Part shown: positions 1 through 7,889 of the stretch, in pieces
How the letters are laid out: every line of letters begins with the position of its first letter
Position numbering within the stretch: position 1 is the stretch's first letter
DNA from: Candidatus Gaiellasilicea maunaloa
GTDB taxonomy: Bacteria > Actinomycetota > Thermoleophilia > Gaiellales > Gaiellaceae
Assembly: GCA_024330215.1 (NCBI GenBank)
Contig: JANDLU010000002.1
Location: 1 to 64,000, forward strand
Length of the DNA stretch: 64,000 nucleotides
Direction: 5' to 3'
Translations under genes and position numbers: made by a program
The notes under the pieces: generated by a model
The model's database searches: none
The model's input: only the letters and a program-made list of their open reading frames with translations
What the model was told of the DNA's origin: nothing

Positions 1-1277
1 TCGAACTGGGCCTCTTCGGTCGACCCCTTCAACGCCAAAGTCGAGCTCTGGCCGCCCGAGACCGCCTGCGCGACCTCGTCGAAGTAGCCGGCGCCGACCT
101 CGCGCTGGTGCCTGGTCGCCGTGTAGCCGTGCTCCTCGAGGCCGAGCTCACGCTGCTGGAGCCGGACGTAGGCGCTCATCCCCTCCGCGGCATAGCCGCG
201 GGCCAGCTCGAACATCGACTCGTTGAGCGAGTGGAAGCCGGCGAGCGTGATGAACTGGAACTTGTAGCCGAGCGCCCCGAGCTCGGCCTGGAACGAGCCG
301 ATCGCATCGTCGTCGAGATGCCGCTTCCAGTTGAACGAGGGCGAGCAGTTGTAGGCGAGCGGCTTGCCCGGGAACTCCGCATGGATCGCCTCGGCGAAGG
401 CGCGCGCCTCGTTCATGCTCGGCGTCGAGGTCTCCATCCAGACGAGGTCCGCGTAAGGCGCGTAGGCGAGCCCCCGTGCGATCGCCGCCTCGATGCCCGC
501 GGTGATCCGGAAGAAACCCTCGAGCGTCCGCTCGCCGGTTACGAATGGCGCGTCGCGCTCGTCGACGTCGCTCGTCAGCAGCGTCGCCGCATCTGCGTCG
601 GTGCGGGCGACGACGAGCGTCGGCACACCCATGACGTCGGCGGCCAGCCGGGCGGCGAGCAGCGTCCGGATGAACTGACCGGTCGGGACGAGCACCTTCC
701 CGCCGAGGTGGCCGCACTTCTTCTCCGCCGCGAGCTGATCCTCGAAGTGCACGGCCGCCGCGCCCGACTCGATCATCGCCTTCATCAGCTCGAACGCGTT
801 CAGCGGCCCGCCGAAGCCGGCCTCCGCGTCGGCGACGATCGGCACGAGCCAGTCGACCTCGTTCCCCTCGGCCCAGTCGATCTGGTCGGCGCGCAGCAAG
901 GCGTTACACAACCGCTTCACCATCGCCGGCACGCTGTTCGCGGGGTAGAGGCTCTGGTCGGGATAGACCTGCGTCGCGAGGTTGCCGTCGGCCGCGACCT
1001 GCCAGCCGGAGAGGTAGATCGCCTTCAGTCCGGCCTTGACCATCTGCACCGCCTGGCCGCCCGTGAGCGCGCCCAACGTGGGCACGAAGTCCTCCTCGCG
1101 CAGGAGCTGCCAGAGCTTCTCGGCGCCGCGGCGGGAAAGCGTGTGCTCGACGCGGACCGAGCCGCGCAGCCGCACGACGTCTTCCGCGCTGTAGTCCCGC
1201 TCGATCCCGTCCCAGCGATCGAGCTCGGCCCACTCGCGAGCAAGGTCGATGGATTCCTTCGCAGCGGTCGCGTTCAC
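1..1277 (-). CDS. aceA: Isocitrate lyase (3' end just outside window)
   Basis: Isocitrate lyase cleaves isocitrate to succinate and glyoxylate, the first step of the glyoxylate shunt, in the cytoplasm. About 425 codons are present. The family is about 428-434 residues and the visible end (STEEAQF) matches the usual C-terminus, so only a few residues are lost at the left edge. The catalytic signature KKCGH lies at residues 186-190 (Cys188), followed by LGGK, and the NCSPSFNW motif is present. The start is the GTG at 1277, preceded by a GAGGAGAG ribosome site. It is divergent from a LysR regulator with a 106-base gap, which suggests control by that regulator, as is common for LysR pairs (inference). 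Confidence 0.96.
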   Translation of the reverse strand, partial: MNATAAKESIDLAREWAELDRWDGIERDYSAEDVVRLRGSVRVEHTLSRRGAEKLWQLLREEDFVPTLGALTGGQAVQMVKAGLKAIYLSGWQVAADGNLATQVYPDQSLYPANSVPAMVKRLCNALLRADQIDWAEGNEVDWLVPIVADAEAGFGGPLNAFELMKAMIESGAAAVHFEDQLAAEKKCGHLGGKVLVPTGQFIRTLLAARLAADVMGVPTLVVARTDADAATLLTSDVDERDAPFVTGERTLEGFFRITAGIEAAIARGLAYAPYADLVWMETSTPSMNEARAFAEAIHAEFPGKPLAYNCSPSFNWKRHLDDDAIGSFQAELGALGYKFQFITLAGFHSLNESMFELARGYAAEGMSAYVRLQQRELGLEEHGYTATRHQREVGAGYFDEVAQAVSGGQSSTLALKGSTEEAQF

Positions 1278-1383
1278 GGTCTCTCCTCGGTTCGGGACGA
1301 CGATGTGAACCCACTCTTCCCCGACCGTCTCTATACGACAAATCGAATCTCTGGATTCCTCCCATACATCACGCTAATATCGA
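1278..1383. promoter_or_regulatory. Divergent aceA/lysR promoter region with inverted repeat
   Basis: This is the spacer between divergent aceA and the LysR gene. It contains an inverted repeat GAATC-TCTG-GATTC at 1345-1358 inside an AT-richer stretch (1331-1380), which is notable in this GC-rich DNA. The position fits a LysR operator between divergent genes. No confident -35/-10 pair can be named. Confidence 0.4.
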
Positions 1384-2283
1384 GTGTGCGTGCTGCTCTC
1401 CCAGATCGAGGCCTTCCTGATCGTCGCGGAGCGCCGTTCGGTCAGCGAGGCCGCCAAGGTTCTCTACGTGAGCCAGCCGGCGCTCACGACCCGGATCAAG
1501 AACCTCGAGCGGGAGCTCGGCGTCGATCTCTTCGTCCGCACGCCGCGCGGAATGCGGTTGACAGCCGAGGGACGCGCCTTCCGCGCCCATGCTCAGCGAG
1601 CCGTGCAGTCGCTCGCCGAGGGAGCCCAGCTCCTGCGAGAGCTCCGCGACGGCCGCGTCGGCGAGCTCCAAGTCGGGGCAGCGCCGGCGATCTCGACCTA
1701 TGTGCTCCCGCTCGTTCTCCGCCGGTTTCAGGCCGCCTTCCCGAACGTCCACCTGATCGTCCGCACGGGCCACTCGGAGGAGGTGCTCGAGCTCGTGCTG
1801 CGCGAGCAGGTGCAGCTCGGCCTCGTGCGCGAGCTGCCGCATCCCGCGATCACGAGCAGGCCGCTCTACGAAGACGAGATCGTCCTGGTCGTCGATCCCG
1901 GCCATCGCCTCGGCCGGCAGTCCCTGATCGAGGTCGGCGAGCTGGCGACGGAGCGTCTGATCCTCTTCGACCGCACGTCGAGCTACTTCGTTCTCACGAG
2001 TGCGTTCTTCCGCGAGGCGGGCGTCGTCCCGCGCGGCGTGATGGAGCTGGACAATGTCGACGCGACGAAGAAGATGGTCGAGCACGGCCTCGGAATTGCG
2101 TTCCTCCCGTACACGGCGGTTCGCGGCGAGCTCGCCGCAGGAACGCTGCAGGAGGTGGGGATCGCAGGCTACGAGCCGGTTCGGCGCTCGATCGTCGCGA
2201 TCCGTCGCCGCGACGCGATCGTGCCGGAGGATCTCATCGAGGGCCTCGTCAGCGCCGTTCGCCGCGACGAGCTCGAGCGTTAG
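1384..2283 (+). CDS. LysR-family transcriptional regulator
   Basis: The protein has about 299 residues. The N-terminal winged helix-turn-helix (about residues 5-65) has the typical LysR pattern FLIVAERRSVSEAAKVLYVSQ followed by PALTTRIKNLERELG. A periplasmic-binding-like effector domain follows (about 90-295). The start is GTG 1384 or GTG 1390; the second puts the motif LLSQIEAF directly at the N-terminus as in many relatives. It is divergent from aceA, so control of the glyoxylate shunt is the obvious hypothesis. LysR regulators also usually control their own promoter. The effector cannot be told from sequence. Confidence 0.9.
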   Translation: MCVLLSQIEAFLIVAERRSVSEAAKVLYVSQPALTTRIKNLERELGVDLFVRTPRGMRLTAEGRAFRAHAQRAVQSLAEGAQLLRELRDGRVGELQVGAAPAISTYVLPLVLRRFQAAFPNVHLIVRTGHSEEVLELVLREQVQLGLVRELPHPAITSRPLYEDEIVLVVDPGHRLGRQSLIEVGELATERLILFDRTSSYFVLTSAFFREAGVVPRGVMELDNVDATKKMVEHGLGIAFLPYTAVRGELAAGTLQEVGIAGYEPVRRSIVAIRRRDAIVPEDLIEGLVSAVRRDELER

Positions 2284-2288
2284 GCCCT

Positions 2289-3170
2289 TTAGCCGGCAGC
2301 GGCGAGCGGCGTGAGCGCGAGCAGGGGCTTCCCGTCCGGGCCGGCATCGAACTGGTAGGCGTAGATGCGCGGCTCGGTCAGGCGGATGATGTTCGCGAGC
2401 TCCGCGTCCTGGAGCCCGGCGACACCCGGGAGCTGCCCCGGCAGGAGCTGGCGAATCGGCCTATCGAGCTCGGTCTTGAGGTCTTCGCGGCGGAGGAACA
2501 CGCTTCCGTTCGACTCGCCCTTGGGCGTCGGCGGCATGAAGACGATGACCGAGTCGACGTCGTCCACGTACTTGAAGGTGTAGAGCGAGAGCTCGAGCGC
2601 CTGACGCCGCAGGTTCGTGAAGCGCTCGTTCGCCGCCGACGTCTCCGTGATCGCGCACTGAGCGCTCGTGCCGAGGCCGCAGAGCCCGTACGAGATCGTC
2701 GCCGCGCCGTCGAAGCTCGCGACCTCGTTCTCCTCCGCCTGGCCGCGCGAGGTATCCGGACGGACGTAGACCGTGTCGACGGGAATATCCTCCGTCTCGG
2801 TCCGCACGGCGAGTGTGCTGCCCCGGGCGACGGTGAGCTGATCGCCGCTCGGGAGCTTGTAGGCCTTCGGGATCCGGTCGGCGATCTGGCGGACGCGTGC
2901 GATCCGGCTGCCTTCCGGCTGCCAGCTCGACCAGCTCGGCTCGGGCGCCAGGCCCGGCCGGCTGACGAGCACGACGAACGCGCCGGCCGCCGCGCCGACG
3001 AGCGCTGCGAGGATCACGTAGACGAGACCGAAGCGGAAGCGGTAGGAGGTGAGCCGCGCCCGTTCGCCGCGGTCGGCGCCGACCGTGGGGACGAGCGGCG
3101 CCTCCTCTTCTCTGCGAGGCTCTTCGCGGTGGGGCTCGACCCGGCCCGGAAGCGTCACATCTTCGGCCAC
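2289..3170 (-). CDS. Single-pass membrane protein of unknown function
   Basis: The protein has 293 residues. A charged cytoplasmic N-terminus (about 1-45, rich in Glu/Arg/Pro) is followed by one hydrophobic helix (about 48-70, FGLVYVILAALVGAAAGAFVV) and an extracytoplasmic region of about 220 residues with two cysteines (CGLGTSAQC). No known catalytic motif is seen. It overlaps the 3' end of the upstream FtsH-like gene by 16 bases on the same strand, so the two are almost certainly co-translated. A role as partner or adaptor of that membrane protease is inference. It converges on lysR with a 5-base gap. Confidence 0.8.
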   Translation of the reverse strand: MAEDVTLPGRVEPHREEPRREEEAPLVPTVGADRGERARLTSYRFRFGLVYVILAALVGAAAGAFVVLVSRPGLAPEPSWSSWQPEGSRIARVRQIADRIPKAYKLPSGDQLTVARGSTLAVRTETEDIPVDTVYVRPDTSRGQAEENEVASFDGAATISYGLCGLGTSAQCAITETSAANERFTNLRRQALELSLYTFKYVDDVDSVIVFMPPTPKGESNGSVFLRREDLKTELDRPIRQLLPGQLPGVAGLQDAELANIIRLTEPRIYAYQFDAGPDGKPLLALTPLAAAG

Positions 3171-5539
3171 GAGTCCTCCTTGCTCAGATCGAGCGTCGGC
3201 AACTCGAGCTGCGCGCGATCGAGCACCTGGACGAGGTCGTCGCCGAAGAGCTCCCGCCGCTCCGCGAGCTCGTCGGCGATCTTCGAGATCGCATCCTTGT
3301 TGTGGAGGACGAGGTTGTACGCATTCACGTAGGCCTGGCCGATGATCTGGGCTGCCAGGTTCCGCTTGTCGCGATCGGCGAGCACGCCCGCGATCGGGTT
3401 CTCGGCGAACGGGCCGCCGCCGCTCGTGCGGTTCATGATCCCGAGCCCGATCTCCTGGAAGCGCTTCATCACCCGCTCGCGGGTCTGCTCCTCGGTCTCG
3501 TCGTCGAGTGGCGTCACGTCGACGCGCTCGGGACCCATTGCGGAGGCGCCGACCATGAAGGCCGCCTGCGTGGTCGCCGACTGGACATCGCCGCCGACCC
3601 CGTTCGAGTTCTCGCCGTAGAAGACGCGCTCCGCGGCCATCGCGCCGAGCGTCCAGACGAGCCGCGCCATCTCCTCGCTGCGGAAGCGGCTGAAGCGCTC
3701 CTCCTTCTCGAGCGCCTGGTGGTGCCCGAGCGAGCCGCCGCGCATGCGAATCGAGAGCCGGGTCGATTCTGCGCCCTTCATGAAGACGTGCCCGGCGGCG
3801 GCGTGGCCGGCCTCGTGGATCGCCACCGCGCGCGTCTCGGAAGCGATGTACTCGATCCCGATCGCCGTGCCGGACTCGATCGTCGTCATCGCCTCGACGA
3901 GATCGTCCCAGCCGAAGCGGTCGCGGTCGTCATGGTGCGCGTGCGTCAGCGCCATCGAGCAAACCTGCTCGATCATCGCCGGCGAGTAGCCGTTCGTGAT
4001 CCGCGCGATCTCGTCCCGCCGCCGCTGCGTGTCGAGGTCGTCCTCGTGCGCGACCTTCGCGATGTAGAGGTCGAAGACGTCGAGGCGATCCTGCTTCGTC
4101 GGCGTCCGGAACCAGACGTGGCGCCCCATCCGGCCGGGCCGCACGAGCGCAGGATCGAGCCGGTCGAGCGGGACGTTCGTGGCGCCGATGAAGTAGATCT
4201 GGTCGCCGCGGGGCCCCGGCGGCGGCAGTCGCAGCGAGACCTTGCCGAGCCGGCGCGGGACGACGTAGGTCGCGTCGAGGAAGGTGTTGAACCGGCTCGT
4301 CACGACGCGCTTCGTGAACGGCGGGTTGTCGATCCCGTCCATCACGACGAGGAGCTGGTTGAGCGCGAGCCCGCTGCCGCCGCCCATGCTCGGGAACGCG
4401 AAGTTCAGCACCGAGCCGAGTCTCGCCTGGAGCCCCGAGGGTCCCGGCCGCGCAGGCGCGCGCTCGGCGAAGAGCCGCTCGCGCCACGCGCGCGACTCGA
4501 GGATCAGGTCGCCGCTCGAAGTGAGGGCCCCGTTCGGGCCGTAGAAGAGGTGGTCGTGCACGTTCGGAGGTGTCATCCCGCCGACGGGGTTGCCGCCGCC
4601 GAGCGCTTGCCGGCGCATCCCGACAGCGTCGATCTCGTCGATGAAGACGATGCACTGGCCGCCCCACTTCCGGGCGAGCCGCTTCGCCTTGAAGGCGAGA
4701 TAACGCACGATGATCGCGTCGACGCCGATGAACGTCTGCGCGAACCCGGAGCCCGGGATCGAGACGAACGGCGAGTTGAACCCGGTCGCGATCGCCTTCG
4801 CGAGCATCGTCTTGCCGGTGCCGGGCGCGCCGAGGAAGAGCAGGCCGCGCTCGCGCTTGCCGCCGGCGCGCTCGAAGGCCTCGCCCGACTGCCAGAGCGT
4901 GACGACGCGCCGCACCTCCTCCTTCGCCTCGGCCTGACCGCGGACGTGGTCGAGCCGAACGCCCCACTGCGCGTCGCCCGGCTCGAAGCCGCGGATCTGC
5001 GAGATCCCCATCAAGAGCATCGGGCCCATCAGGATCGCGAAGTTGGCGATGAAGAGGAAGGTGACGAAGACGACCTGTGTCAGCACTACCGGGTTCGAGA
5101 ACGCCGAGCCGAGCCCGCTCAGGATGTCGACCCCGGTGCCGAGCCACGAGCCGCCCCGAATCAGCCAGACAGCGGTGATCACGATGCCGACGAGCGTCGC
5201 GAGCCGCGCCTTCTTACGCCAGTACCAGGCGCGGCGGCGGCCCATGATGTCCTCCTCACGGAGCTGCTGGCTGTCCGCGCCGAAGAGGCTCGGCCAGGGG
5301 ATCAGGCGCCGGAAGAGGAGGTCGACGAAGCCGCGGAACGCGATCACGATCCCGGCGGTTGCGACGAGCGACCAAAGCGTGCTCCAGCCGTTGTACTGGC
5401 GGAACCAGACGAAGAGGGCGGGGCTCGTGAGGACGGCGACAAACGTCGCTGCGCGGGTCAGCCGGCGCCATTGCAGCGCGAGCTCGTTGCCGGCCGAGGA
5501 GTCCGGAGAAACGCGCGCAAGCGGCTCGGCTACTGCCAT
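3155..5539 (-). CDS. FtsH-like membrane AAA+ zinc metalloprotease, atypical
   Basis: The protein has 794 residues; ordinary FtsH has about 610-650. Hydrophobic segments lie near residues 32-45, 53-78, 113-127 and 150-178, more than the two of standard FtsH. The AAA module has Walker A GAPGTGKT (237-244), Walker B FIDEID (299-304) and the second region of homology around RPGRMGR (467-473). The peptidase domain keeps HEAGH (575-579) and a likely third zinc ligand Asp651 in VGGDVQSAT, so it should be active. Two long insertions sit in the AAA domain: about 80 residues between Walker B and LNQLLVVMDG (about 312-393), and about 45 residues before IGATNVP (about 402-447). It forms an operon with the downstream membrane protein. 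Confidence 0.9.
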   Translation of the reverse strand: MAVAEPLARVSPDSSAGNELALQWRRLTRAATFVAVLTSPALFVWFRQYNGWSTLWSLVATAGIVIAFRGFVDLLFRRLIPWPSLFGADSQQLREEDIMGRRRAWYWRKKARLATLVGIVITAVWLIRGGSWLGTGVDILSGLGSAFSNPVVLTQVVFVTFLFIANFAILMGPMLLMGISQIRGFEPGDAQWGVRLDHVRGQAEAKEEVRRVVTLWQSGEAFERAGGKRERGLLFLGAPGTGKTMLAKAIATGFNSPFVSIPGSGFAQTFIGVDAIIVRYLAFKAKRLARKWGGQCIVFIDEIDAVGMRRQALGGGNPVGGMTPPNVHDHLFYGPNGALTSSGDLILESRAWRERLFAERAPARPGPSGLQARLGSVLNFAFPSMGGGSGLALNQLLVVMDGIDNPPFTKRVVTSRFNTFLDATYVVPRRLGKVSLRLPPPGPRGDQIYFIGATNVPLDRLDPALVRPGRMGRHVWFRTPTKQDRLDVFDLYIAKVAHEDDLDTQRRRDEIARITNGYSPAMIEQVCSMALTHAHHDDRDRFGWDDLVEAMTTIESGTAIGIEYIASETRAVAIHEAGHAAAGHVFMKGAESTRLSIRMRGGSLGHHQALEKEERFSRFRSEEMARLVWTLGAMAAERVFYGENSNGVGGDVQSATTQAAFMVGASAMGPERVDVTPLDDETEEQTRERVMKRFQEIGLGIMNRTSGGGPFAENPIAGVLADRDKRNLAAQIIGQAYVNAYNLVLHNKDAISKIADELAERRELFGDDLVQVLDRAQLELPTLDLSKEDSWPKM

Positions 5540-5602
5540 TCGCGGAGTGTAGTGCGGTTTCCACGAGCGACTGTTGCCACGAGGTTAAGCGCCTGCGCCT
5601 GC

Positions 5603-5630
5603 TTGACGAAGGCGAAATCCCGACTACGCT
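5603..5630 (+). promoter_or_regulatory. Putative promoter of AbrB/RelE-like module
   Basis: TTGACG (5603-5608) and TACGCT (5625-5630) are separated by 16 bases upstream of the antitoxin start at 5677. A short palindrome CCGATCGG (5662-5669) lies just before the start, and GGAG (5668-5671) can serve as ribosome site. Confidence 0.4.
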
Positions 5631-5676
5631 ATGGCGGAAAGAAGGAAAGTACAATATTCTGCCGATCGGAGCGAGT

Positions 5677-5952
5677 GTGGGCAAGACCGTCATCCGCGGT
5701 AAGGGGCAGGTCACGATCCCTTCCAGCATTCGTCGTGCAGCTTGCCTCGAGGAGGGGGACCCCGTCGAGTTCGAGCTCGTCGCGGACGGAATCCTCATCC
5801 GACCCAAGAAGGTGATCGACTCGACGCAAGCGTGGTTCTGGACTCCTGCCTGGCAGGCCGGTGAACGGGAGGCCGCAGACGATCTGAATGCAGGCCGTTC
5901 CCGGGTCTTCGAGTCCTCGGAGGAGTTCCTGGCGTCGCTCGACGACGAGTAA
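5677..5952 (+). CDS. AbrB/MazE-like antitoxin
   Basis: The protein has 91 residues. The N-terminal swapped-hairpin AbrB/SpoVT domain (about 1-48) has the typical [15 protein letters not shown] and GDPVEFEL motifs. The acidic C-terminus (about 60-91, ending SLDDE) would bind and neutralise the toxin. The start is the GTG at 5677, with GGAG 5 bases upstream. The next gene starts 6 bases downstream and looks like its toxin. Antitoxins of this kind usually repress their own operon. Confidence 0.85.
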   Translation: MGKTVIRGKGQVTIPSSIRRAACLEEGDPVEFELVADGILIRPKKVIDSTQAWFWTPAWQAGEREAADDLNAGRSRVFESSEEFLASLDDE

Positions 5953-5958
5953 CCGCTG

Positions 5959-6246
5959 GTGCCGACCTACGAGCGGCTGCTGCGGTTCGATCGCGACTAC
6001 GAGAGCCTCTCTGACAGCCAGAGGAAGCGATTCCGGGCAGCGGTGGCGAAGTTCGTTCACGACCTGGAGCGAGGCGAAGGGTTCCGGAAGGGCCTCAGGG
6101 TCAAGGGAGTTCAGGGATCGCCTGGCCTATTCGAGCTCACGTGGGATGCCGACGGACGCGCAACCTTCTCGTATGGCGAGTCCGTTCGCGACCGAGAGCC
6201 GCACGTCGTCTGGCACCGCGTCGGAACCCACGAGATCTTTGGCTAG
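5959..6246 (+). CDS. RelE/ParE-like toxin
   Basis: The protein has 95 residues and begins with GTG. It has the size and pattern of a RelE/YafQ-fold toxin: an N-terminal helical region with [20 protein letters not shown], then beta strands with [17 protein letters not shown] and a terminal [10 protein letters not shown]. Toxins with this ending act as ribosome-dependent mRNA interferases. It lies directly behind the AbrB-type antitoxin, which makes the toxin call firm as a module. The exact target is not determined by sequence. Confidence 0.8.
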   Translation: MPTYERLLRFDRDYESLSDSQRKRFRAAVAKFVHDLERGEGFRKGLRVKGVQGSPGLFELTWDADGRATFSYGESVRDREPHVVWHRVGTHEIFG

Positions 6247-6289
6247 GTCATGGCCAGAGCCAACAGCGACGTTCGCTACCGTGCGCGCC

Positions 6290-6754
6290 ATGACTACAGC
6301 CACGCTCCACACAAGCGAAGGATCCGTCGAGCTCGAGCTCTTTCCGAACGAGGCTCCGAACACGGTCGAGAACTTCGCCAAGCTCGCGAAGGACGGCTTC
6401 TACGACGGGCTCAAGTTCCACCGGGTGATTCCGGACTTCATGATCCAGGGCGGCTGCCCGCAGGGCACGGGCACCGGCGGCCCCGGCTACCAGTTCGAGG
6501 ACGAGTTCAACGAGCACAAGGTCGTCAAGGGAGCGCTCGCGATGGCCAACTCGGGTCCGAACACGAATGGGAGCCAGTTCTTCATCGTCACCGCCGAAGC
6601 GACGCCGTGGCTCGACGGCAAGCACACGGTCTTCGGACAGGTGCGAAGCGGCCAGGACGTCGTCGACCGGATCTCCCAGGCCGATCGCGACGGTCGCGAC
6701 ATGCCGCGCAGCGAGATCACGATCGAGAAGATCGAGCTGAGCGGCAAGGCGTAG
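6290..6754 (+). CDS. ppiB: Cyclophilin-type peptidyl-prolyl isomerase
   Basis: The protein has 154 residues and is cytoplasmic, with no signal peptide. It catalyses cis-trans isomerisation of prolyl bonds. The active-site pattern is present: [13 protein letters not shown] (Arg and Phe of the catalytic pocket), GSQFFI and [10 protein letters not shown]. The start at ATG 6290 gives the compact bacterial PpiB form. An upstream extension in the same frame overlaps the toxin gene and has no family similarity. Its stop overlaps the start of the cupin gene by one base, so the two are probably coupled. Confidence 0.94.
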   Translation: MTTATLHTSEGSVELELFPNEAPNTVENFAKLAKDGFYDGLKFHRVIPDFMIQGGCPQGTGTGGPGYQFEDEFNEHKVVKGALAMANSGPNTNGSQFFIVTAEATPWLDGKHTVFGQVRSGQDVVDRISQADRDGRDMPRSEITIEKIELSGKA

Positions 6755-7206
6755 TGGAACGACTCTCTGCCTACGGGCTCGATGCGGATGCCGGCGAGCG
6801 CCTGAACTTCGGAGACGTGACGATCCTGATCCTGGCCTCGGCCGAGGCCACCGGCGGCGCGTTCACCCTCTTCGAAGAGGTGCCGCCGTTGGCTGACACC
6901 CCGCTCCACGTCCACGTCCACGAGAACGAGGACGAGCTGTTCTACGTGCTCGACGGCGAGCACGTCTTCCACGTCGGCGACGAGGAGTTCCGCACCGGGC
7001 GCGGCGGGCTCGTCTTCGCCCCGCGCGGCGTTCCCCACGGGCAGCGGCGTGTCGTTCCGGGGAGCGGGCGGCTGCTGGTACTCACGGCGCCGGCCGGGCT
7101 CGAGGGGTTCTTTCGGGAGCTTGCAGCAGCGCAGGACGCGGGAACCCTCGGCCCTGATGCCTATGCGGGCGCCTCCGAGAGGCATGGCATCACCTGGCTC
7201 GGCTGA
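6754..7206 (+). CDS. Cupin-domain protein
   Basis: The protein has 150 residues and a single cupin beta-barrel. Motif 1 is HVHVHENEDELFYVLDGEH (metal-ligand His residues and Glu), and motif 2 is FAPRGVPHGQRR with the fourth ligand His. It starts with GTG sharing one base with the TAG stop of ppiB. Single-domain cupins include small isomerases and dioxygenases as well as binding proteins, so no reaction is assigned. A helical tail (about 110-150) follows the barrel. Confidence 0.82.
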   Translation: MERLSAYGLDADAGERLNFGDVTILILASAEATGGAFTLFEEVPPLADTPLHVHVHENEDELFYVLDGEHVFHVGDEEFRTGRGGLVFAPRGVPHGQRRVVPGSGRLLVLTAPAGLEGFFRELAAAQDAGTLGPDAYAGASERHGITWLG

Positions 7207-7209
7207 GGG

Positions 7210-7238
7210 TTGACACTGTTCTGCTACGCTGTGTAGCA
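7210..7238 (+). promoter_or_regulatory. Putative promoter/operator of Phd-VapC module
   Basis: TTGACA (7210-7215) is followed by an inverted repeat TGCTAC-GCTGT-GTAGCA (7222-7238) that ends one base before the ATG of the antitoxin. No Shine-Dalgarno sequence is visible, so the mRNA may be leaderless. The palindrome is a good candidate for autorepression by the antitoxin. Confidence 0.5.
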
Positions 7239-7239
7239 A

Positions 7240-7506
7240 ATGACCGACAGGACGATCCCACAGCGAGAGCTGCGAAACAATATCGCTGCTGTACTGAGGG
7301 CCGCCGAGGCAGGCGAGACGTTCACCGTTACCGTCCATGGCCGGCCCGTGGCCCGCGTCGTGCCCCCCGGTCAGCGGGACGAGCCGCGCCTCGATGTCGA
7401 TCGTGCGGCGCTTCGGCGCATCCTGGCGTTGCCTGTCGACGAGGAGCTCGCCCGTGATCTCGACCTCGCCGAGGCTCCGCTCGACGACGGCCGCTTCGAC
7501 AGATGA
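7240..7506 (+). CDS. Phd/YefM-family antitoxin
   Basis: The protein has 88 residues. The N-terminal Phd/YefM DNA-binding fold (about 1-50) shows IPQRELRNNIAAVLRAAEAGE and FTVTVHGRPVARVVP, which are diagnostic. The acidic C-terminal tail would wrap the toxin. The last 4 bases overlap the ATG of the PIN-domain toxin (ATGA), so the pair is translationally coupled. A palindrome directly upstream is the likely operator. Confidence 0.9.
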   Translation: MTDRTIPQRELRNNIAAVLRAAEAGETFTVTVHGRPVARVVPPGQRDEPRLDVDRAALRRILALPVDEELARDLDLAEAPLDDGRFDR

Positions 7507-7889
7507 GCGGGGCGCTCCTCGACACGAGCGTCGTGATCGCTGCCCAAGGCTCTGTTGGCGAGCTTCCACGCTCGGCCGCAATCTCGGTGGTGACTCTGGG
7601 CGAGCTCCACGCAGGGGTTTTCCTCGCTCGCACCGAGCCCGCGAGGCAGCTTCGGCAGGCTCGGCTCGATGCGCTCCGGACTGCATTCTCCCCCATTCCC
7701 GTCGACGAGATCGTTGCCGAGCGCTACGGCGCTGTGGTCGCGGTCGCGCGGGACGAAGGGCGGGCGGCGAAGGCCACCGGCGTTCTGATCATCGCGACGG
7801 CTGCCGCGACGTCGCGCACCTTGGTCACGCGCGACCTCGCGCAGGCCCGGCTCGCGCGTGCGGCCGGTATCCCGGTAACCGAGAGCTAG
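7503..7889 (+). CDS. VapC-type PIN-domain toxin (RNase)
   Basis: The protein has 128 residues. PIN-domain acidic residues are visible: Asp in LLDTSVV near the N-terminus, Glu in VVTLGELHAG, and Asp in the C-terminal LVTRDLAQARLA. VapC toxins are magnesium-dependent endoribonucleases, often cutting tRNA or rRNA. It is paired with the Phd-type antitoxin. It converges with the next gene, overlapping it by 4 bases. Confidence 0.9.
   Translation: MSGALLDTSVVIAAQGSVGELPRSAAISVVTLGELHAGVFLARTEPARQLRQARLDALRTAFSPIPVDEIVAERYGAVVAVARDEGRAAKATGVLIIATAAATSRTLVTRDLAQARLARAAGIPVTES

Noticed and set aside
108-3332. Very long plus-strand open frame opposite aceA and the membrane protein
   Set aside because: Antisense shadow: high GC keeps the opposite frame open; the sequence is Arg/Ala/Gly-rich with no domains, while the other strand encodes clear families.
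3302-5815. 837-codon plus-strand frame opposite the FtsH-like gene
   Set aside because: Antisense shadow without motifs; the minus strand has a complete AAA protease.
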